Notes under the pieces: model-generated
What the model saw: only the letters and a program-made list of their open reading frames with translations
What the model was told of the DNA's origin: nothing
Databases searched by the model: none
Translations under genes and position numbers: made by a program
In this document: positions 58,483 through 64,000 of the stretch, piece after piece
Layout: every line of letters begins with the position of its first letter
Position numbering within the stretch: the first letter of the stretch is position 1
Origin: Combretum micranthum
Lineage: Eukaryota; Streptophyta; Magnoliopsida; Myrtales; Combretaceae
NCBI GenBank assembly: GCA_024138025.1
Contig: JAMXBD010000404.1
Span: 558,001 to 622,000, forward strand
Length of the DNA: 64,000 bases
Direction: 5' to 3'

Positions 58483-58951
58483 AACAACAACTTGGAATAA
58501 ATAAATAAATTGCAATGGAAAAGTAAATAAATTGCTTTGCATGAAATAAAGAAATTGCAAGTGAGCTTATATGCTCTAAAGAATATGTATATATATGTAT
58601 AGATATATAAACAATAATAAATCAACATGAACATAAATGGATTGGCATGAACAAGAACAATACATGAACATAATGTAGTTTCCACAACTTGTAGTATTTG
58701 GAAACTCACTCTATGGTCATGTAAAGTTACATGACATGAAGAAGAAGAAAGAATTATAAATGGGTTACCTAGAGGAGACTTTGATATGGTTATGTGGTTA
58801 TGGGTTTTTGTTGTTGGTGGAAGTTGTTGTGGAGTTATTTTGAGAGAGTTTTGGGATAGTAATTTGGGAGAGCCTTGAGAGGAAAATTTGAGAGAGTTTT
58901 GGTAAGAATTTGTGGGTAGTGAATGTGTGAAAGAAGTGGAAGAGGAGGGGG

Positions 58952-59045
58952 TATTTATAGGAAAATGGGGAGTGATTTTTGTGTGATTAAAATAAATGCA
59001 AAATTAAAACAAATTGAGTGGGAGGAGAGAGATGGGGCGCCGGCC
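58952..59045 (-). promoter_or_regulatory. gLTR core promoter: TATA plus CpG palindrome
   Basis: Sense GGCCGGCGCC 59045-59036 and TATAAATA 58959-58952, spacing about 76 bp; CT-rich leader follows. Confidence 0.65.
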
Positions 59046-59810
59046 ATTGTGTGATGGGGGGGGAATTGATTTATTTTTGTGACTTTTTGAAATAAAAGAT
59101 GTAATTTGTAAGTAGATGTGATATAAAGTTATGGGAAAGGTAAAAAGTTAAGATTATAGGTTATGTAGAGTGTAAGAGTAGGTGTAAGAAAAAGTAGAGA
59201 TAAAAGAATAGTGTAGAATAGTAATGAATAGTGTAATGTAAAGTAGATATGACAATTAAAGTACCGGTAGTAAGAAAATACGCGTATAATAGCTATATCT
59301 GTTATTTTTACTTACTGAAAAATTATGAAACTGATATTTTTGGAAAACTTATATTTTTACGAGTCTAACGGTGTATTCGGAATATTTTTACTATTTCGGG
59401 CTTCCGGACACGTTTTTCGAGAACTGTGTCCGATCGGGTTCGAAGGACACCCGAATTTCGCGAAACTGAAACTTTTATGAAACCTATGGTTATTATGAGC
59501 TATTTGAGCTAATTATCCCAACTTCGTTTTTCCGGGCCAAAGAAAACGGCAATGCCGGATTTAGATTGATACGGTAAACTAGGGTTTTGTTGACCTTTAG
59601 GGTTTCGTTTGACTTCCAGTTAGGGTTTTGTGCTAAACCGATTCCGAAAATTTAGGGGTTTACATACATCCTTACAAAACACTTAATTATATTTTATTTT
59701 CCAAGATAATTTGTCTCTTAGAATATTATCACATTTTAAGACTTATTATTACACAAATTAAATAAAACAAAACAAATTAAAACTCTCTCTCTCTCTCCCC
59801 CCTTGCAACC

Positions 59811-59899
59811 CGGCGCCACCCCCCCTCTTTCACCCTCATTTGTGTAATTTTTATTCAATTTATTTAAACCATTAACCCTAATTTACTCCTCTATAGATA
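59811..59899 (+). promoter_or_regulatory. gLTR (N) core promoter
   Basis: CGGCGCC at 59811-59817 and CTATAGATACCC (TATAGATA 59892-59899), spacing about 74 bp. Confidence 0.55.
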
Positions 59900-60292
59900 C
59901 CCATTTATATTCGCTCTCCTCATTTTTATTCTTTCGCTCTTTTCACTCAAAGTAAAACTCTCTCAAGAACTCCCTCTCTTCCTTGTGTGTGCCGTGACAT
60001 CCCCTAACCCCCCCCCCCCCCCTAAACATAGCACACTCACACTCACACAAATTTATTTTCTTCTTTCGTTCTCCTCTTATTTCAAGCTTTAGGTGATAGA
60101 TATTTACCCTTTCTACCACTAAACCTTGTAATGCCAAGACCATTCATGAGTATTTACATCTTTAAGTCCTCATGAGCTCTTGCTAGGGAAAAGAAAATAC
60201 TACTACATGATATCAAGCCATCACAAGAGTAGATCTTGTATTTGAATGTGTTTTTATATGATGACCTTCATGTTCATGCATTTAGTAGTAGA

Positions 60293-60325
60293 GTAAAGTA
60301 AAGTAAAGTAAAGTAAAGTAAAGAT
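60293..60325 (+). repeat. (AGTAA)n microsatellite
   Basis: Six to seven copies of the 5-mer AGTAA in tandem within the N copy. Confidence 0.85.
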
Positions 60326-61581
60326 CTTGCACAAAAATCTATTTTCATGTTTTCAAACTCCATTTCATGCATCCTAAGTGGTAGACCTAACATTTAAATG
60401 CTCATATTATACTTGACATTCATGATCTAATGGATATTTTGCGTTTTGGTGCATTAATGATCATAAAGACCTTTGTCCTGTGTATATAAATATTGTAGTT
60501 TGTAAATCTTTAAGTAGATGAGATAAGAAACTCAAAAAAGAAAATTATTTATCTGAAATGATCAAATGTATTTTTGGATGGTTTCAAGACCATGCCTTAA
60601 AAACCTTTTATCAACTCTAAAACTTGTGTTTTATATGAAAAATGAGGAGTATAGGTAATAGAAATCATCAAGTGACGATTTTTATAAGTTGAGATGTGAT
60701 TTGCTAAGACAAATATGCAAAACAAGGAGTAAAAATAAAGCAGGAAATTTTTTAGTTGCTTGTCATTTTAAGAAATTCGCAGTTAAGGAGTAATGGCATG
60801 AAAACACTTATTTTCCATACTCAAAATAGAAATTTTATTTAATAAATGAAGCCTTAGGGTAAAGGAATAGTTGATCCCTAAATTTCCATATGAAAAATAT
60901 AGATTTTCTTGAAGAAATCAACCTAAGAATGAACTCTTACCAAATTCGAATTTTAGGGTAGTCCCTACTAGAAGGCATGTTTATCAAATGAAAAATGGAA
61001 ATTTTCATAAGAAAATAAAGGTCTTAGGATATAGACTTTATAAAGATTAAATTTTCATAAGAACAAATGGATTTTTCTTAAGGAAAACCCCAAAACAAAT
61101 AAGGATAAACAAAGTTCAATAATTCAACTAACTAAGCAAAGTAACATGAGATGTTTCCCTAGAGTAAAATTTATATAACTTCCTCCTAACAAAAATCATC
61201 AAGAATATATGTGCGTAAAGTTCATAACATGACATTCATGATAGGGAACCATCAACATAGCATGTAGATCAGATCTACACATTAGAAACATCATAAACAT
61301 TCATGAAATCGGTTTTCGGGATGGAAGTTCCCTACTGATCAGCCTCTTTCAAAATGTAAATGTTTTCAAAACTTGGTTAGGATATCAAATTTAGAAATAT
61401 CTTTCGAAGTAGATCGAAATCGATATATAATTTGCGAAATTCCGAGTTAAAATGACCAAGTTACCGACGTTTTAAGTCGGGACTTCTGCAAATGACGAGA
61501 ATTACGAAAATACTAGTTTTGTTTAATGGTTTGGTTTAGTTAAGTGATGAAATACTCATTAGGGTATTTCTTCCTTTTTAG

Positions 61582-61651
61582 GTGACCTCGATATTGATGA
61601 TTCCCTTCCATTGGACTATTACTACTAGAGGACCGGTGTTCCAATGGTTGA
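61582..61651 (+). other. Acidic mini-exon with split ATG (copy 14)
   Basis: CCTTTTTAG| then DLDIDDSLPLDYYY, TAG 61626-61628, then ATGGTTGA (ATG 61644-61646) and donor GTGAGTATTTC at 61652. Its downstream exon is lost. Confidence 0.55.
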
Positions 61652-61870
61652 GTGAGTATTTCTTCCCGATTCCATTTATTGTATGTGATTATACTGATAG
61701 TTACATTAGATTTTAGGCAAAGATAAATGGATATGTATGGTGGGGATAAATGGGAATTATGTATGTTTGCTGATGATATGAGAAACTGAAACTAGGAATA
61801 TCGAGACCGGGTGATTAACTAATGATTGTATAGATGAATTAGGATTGACTGTTTGCACTTATGATTCAAA

Positions 61871-62369
61871 ATTACAAAGTTGAAATCTTTATGGAACAAT
61901 TCTCTCTAATTTTCTAATATGCGAGCACGTCTCTTCACTGTATGACGCGCTTTCTCGTCAACCTTCAATTGGAGCACTTCTCTCCAAAATCTTTTGGTGC
62001 ACATCTCACCTACTAACTCAAAATAGAGTTTCTTCTTCAACTATCTCTACCATATTTGCTTGTTCTTCATTTTTACTTTGCAATATTTTTGTAGGTGCCC
62101 AAATCTTTTGCACTCTAAACATTGAGTTTTCCTTTGTGCCAACAATCTTTCTCTTCATGGGCAAGCTTCTTGTAATGGTTGCATTGAGGGATTTTTCCTT
62201 TTCCTTTTAAAAATGAAGTCTTTGCTAGATAAGCTCCTTCAACCGTTTGCTTGGTTTCTTCTTGCCTCATTGTTCTTCCTTGATCTTGTGCCTACAAAGA
62301 ATTAAGTACTTCCACCAAGGTAATCTTTGACAAAGCCTTGGTATTTTCCAAGATTGTATCTATCGCTTC
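61871..62369 (-). pseudogene. Ty1/copia gag C-terminal fragment with zinc knuckles
   Basis: Minus-strand frame opening IDTILENTKALSKITLVEVL, then AQDQGRTMRQEE, then two CCHC nucleic-acid-binding knuckles of nucleocapsid. Knuckle 1 (62183-62142) is C-NHY-KKLA-H-EEKD-C with its second Cys replaced by Tyr. Knuckle 2 (62121-62090) is intact: CLECKRFGHLQKYC. A one-base frameshift lies between them, one in-frame TAG precedes knuckle 1, and the sequence below 62050 (EEE, then stops) is decayed. The double-knuckle with EKDCWHKGK and FGH is typical of Ty1/copia Gag. No LTR or polymerase accompanies it; it separates the N copy from the S-a copy at 62370. Confidence 0.82.
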
Positions 62370-62992
62370 TGTAAACCCCCAAATTTTTGGAATCAGTTTA
62401 GCATAAAACCCTAAACCGGAAATCAAACGAAACCCTAAAGGTTAACAAAACCCTAGTTTACCGTATCCAATTAAATCCGACATTGCTGTTTTCTTTGGCC
62501 CTAGAAAACGAAGTTGGGATAATTAGCTAGAATAGTTCGTAATAACCATAGGTTTTATAGAAATATCATTTTTGTGAATTTCGGGTGTCCTTTGAACCCG
62601 ATCGGACACGGTTCTCGAAAAGCGTGTCCAGGAGCTCGGAATAATAAAAATATTCCGAATACACTGTTAGACTCGTAAAAATATAACTTTTCCAAAAATA
62701 TCAGTTTCGTAATTTTTTGGTAAGTAAAAATAACAGATATAGCTATTATACGCGTGTTTTCTTACTACCGGTACTTTATTAGTCATATCTACTTTATATT
62801 ACACTATTCATTACTATTCTACACTATTCTTTTATCTCTACTTTTTCTTACACCTATTCTTACATATTACATAACCTATAACCTTAACTTTTTACCTTTC
62901 TCATAACTTTATTTCACATCTACCTTACATATTACATCTTTCATTTATCAAAAAGTCAAAAAAATAAATCACCTCCCCCTCTCATGGTACAT

Positions 62993-63122
62993 GGTCGGTG
63001 CCACAACCCCCCACCAACCCCCCCCCCCCCCCCCCCCCTCTTTCTCTCACAATCCCCTCAATTTGTTTCAATTTTTATTTATTTTAATCAGACAAAAATC
63101 ACTCCACATTTTCCTATAAATA
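62993..63122 (+). promoter_or_regulatory. gLTR promoter with decayed CpG palindrome
   Basis: GGTCGGTGCC (62993-63002), a 20-nt C-run, and TATAAATA (63115-63122). The spacing is longer here because of the C-run expansion. Confidence 0.5.
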
Positions 63123-63340
63123 CCCCTTCATACCTTTACTTCTTACACATTCACTACCCACAAATTCTTACAAAAACTCTCCCAAAATCTCCTCTCAAAA
63201 CTCTCTCAAAATACCATTCCAAAACTCTCTCAAAATAATTCTACAACCACTTCTACCAACAAACCAAAACCATAACCACATAACCATACCAAAGTCTTCT
63301 TTAGGTAACCACTTCATATTTCTTTCTTCTTCTTCTTCAT

Positions 63341-63360
63341 GTCATGTAACTTTACATGAC
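63341..63360. repeat. 20-bp palindrome after donor 1 (S-a)
   Basis: Same GTCATGTAA...TTACATGAC palindrome, about 36 nt after the donor at 63305. Confidence 0.5.
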
Positions 63361-63602
63361 CATAGTATGAGTTTCCAAAGACTACAAGTTATGGAACTAC
63401 ATTATGTTCATGTATTGTTCTTGTTCATGCCAATCCATTTATGTTTATGTTGTTATTATTGTTAATATATTATTATCTATATATATGTATGTATATACAT
63501 AATCTTTAGAGCTTATAAGCTCACTTGCAATTTATTTATTTCATGCAAAGTAATTTATTTATTTATTCTATTGCAATTTATTTATTTATTCCTTGTTAAA
63601 TT

Positions 63603-63725
63603 AAGACTAGTCTCTAGTCTTAGACTTATCCTCATCAAGTTAAAAAGAAGTTTTATTTCTTTCATTTTATTTTATGGGACTAGTCTACTTCTTAGTCCCG
63701 GGAGCCTTGAAAAAGCTAAGACTCC
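63603..63725 (+). ncRNA. Four-hairpin block, S-a form (copy h)
   Basis: AAGACTAG-tct-CTAGTCTT; GACTTA...(C)AAGTT weakened; GGGACTA...TAGTCCC; GGAGcCTT...AAGaCTCC. Confidence 0.6.
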
Positions 63726-64000
63726 AATACTTGACTTTATTATTTATGTTATTTTGTTTACTATTATTCTCATAATCATGTTCATTTAGATTGTTGTCCA
63801 AAAATTTTAATTTATAAAAATAATTAAACAAAAGAAGAATTTTGTCACTTAGAAATAAGTTTATGTAAAGTATAAAATCTATAAGATAACAAAAGATAAA
63901 CTCATTTCCTTTCAAGTTACAAAAAGAACTCACTATAATTTTAGAAACTACTTTTACTAAAAAAAAAGCTACTTAAAGCTTTATTACTCCACTTTGTTTT

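Larger units (their letters stand above)
55951..59664 (-). mobile_element. Complete gLTR, subfamily S-a, TSD TACAT
   Basis: TGTCACGCCCC at 55951 to TTAGGGGTTTACA at 59664, 3714 bp, flanked by identical TACAT (55946-55950, 59665-59669). Sense order: U3; CpG palindrome 59045-59036; TATA 58959-58952; leader; donor near 58768; palindrome 58717-58736; GCAATTTATTTA repeats; hairpin block 58360-58482; conserved hairpin near 57238-57262; mini-exon 57036-57134; intron-2 CGCCAAGC repeats 56560-56735; acceptor TTTTGCAG near 56325 and donor GCAG|GTAATCC near 56281. Confidence 0.9.
55477..61870 (+). mobile_element. gLTR, subfamily N, with nested S-a unit, 3' end missing
   Basis: TGTAAACCTC at 55477. Own pieces 55477-55950 (U3) and 59670 to about 61870, rejoined by removing 55951-59664 (TSD TACAT). 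Then CpG motif 59811-59817, TATA-like 59892-59899, a leader with a C-run (60009-60022), donor GCTTTAG|GTGATAG near 60092, AGTAA microsatellite near 60293-60325, L/M-type repeats, conserved block 61390-61490, mini-exon 61582-61651. It ends near 61870 where copia gag sequence begins; the 3' terminus is absent. Confidence 0.72.
62370..64000 (+). mobile_element. gLTR, subfamily S-a, cut by the window end
   Basis: TGTAAACCCCC at 62370 (left flank GCTTC). U3; degraded promoter palindrome GGTCGGTGCC (62993-63002), differing from GGCCGGCGCC by two C-to-T changes; long C-run 63019-63039; TATA 63115-63122; leader; donor CTTTAG|GTAACC at 63305; palindrome 63341-63360; GAGC...GCTC near 63509; GCAATTTATTTA repeats; hairpin block 63603-63725. 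The conserved hairpin and mini-exon should lie beyond 64000. Confidence 0.8.

Noticed and set aside
58266..58709. 147-codon open frame, minus strand
   Set aside because: Lies over the hairpin block and AT-rich repeats of an S-a copy. Leu/Ile/Tyr-rich composition comes from low-complexity AT sequence, and other copies have the frame broken.

Overview
ORGANISM AND CONTENT. This is AT-rich nuclear DNA from a flowering plant with a repeat-rich genome, probably a dicot. The repeat types (Ty3/gypsy and Ty1/copia remains), TATA-containing LTR promoters and plant-type splice sites point that way; nothing in the window fixes a species. I see no host protein gene, rRNA or tRNA. Nearly all of the 64 kb is a nest of one family of very long LTR-like units, here called gLTR, 3.3-5.1 kb each. 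In sense orientation a unit starts TGTAAACCCC (variants TGTAAGCCC, TGTAAAGCCC) and ends GGGGCGTGACA. Eight complete units (six gLTR and one related gLTR-2 among them) carry exact or near-exact 5-bp target duplications, as expected of integrase-inserted, mostly solo LTRs. Giant LTRs together with an ORF upstream of gag resemble the Ogre/Tat lineage of Ty3/gypsy; that assignment is inference.

LAYOUT. 1-6287: an ORF1+gag internal fragment on the minus strand, split by LTRs. 6288-16658: truncated gLTRs in both orientations. 16659-20410: an unclassified stretch, then a truncated Ty1/copia 3' end (minus) abutting a truncated chromodomain Ty3/gypsy 3' end (plus). 20411-61870: one nest, at least four layers deep, of gLTRs and two copies of a second giant family (gLTR-2). 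61871-62369: a copia gag fragment. 62370-64000: the start of another gLTR.

HOW A UNIT IS BUILT. In sense order: U3; a CpG-rich palindrome (GGCGCC/GCCGGC) 70-90 bp before a TATA box; a pyrimidine-rich leader ending in a splice donor (TTTAG|GTAAA); in the short subfamilies an AT-rich palindrome, GCAATTTATTTA repeats and a chain of four hairpins; a conserved block of about 95 bp holding another hairpin; a splice acceptor and mini-exon whose reading frame ends in an acidic motif, (D/N)Y(F/Y)(D/Y/N)-stop; an ATG sitting 5-8 nt before a second donor (ATGGCCGA|GTGAGT); further acceptors; and the terminal GGGGCGTGACA. In the long subfamily the split ATG joins to a downstream exon to give a conserved ORF of about 30 codons.

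SUBFAMILIES. S-a and S-b (short, hairpin chain), L (long, tandem-repeated U5), M and N. The conserved hairpins, the split micro-ORF and the acidic mini-exon, the last also found in gLTR-2, are the candidates for an undescribed system.
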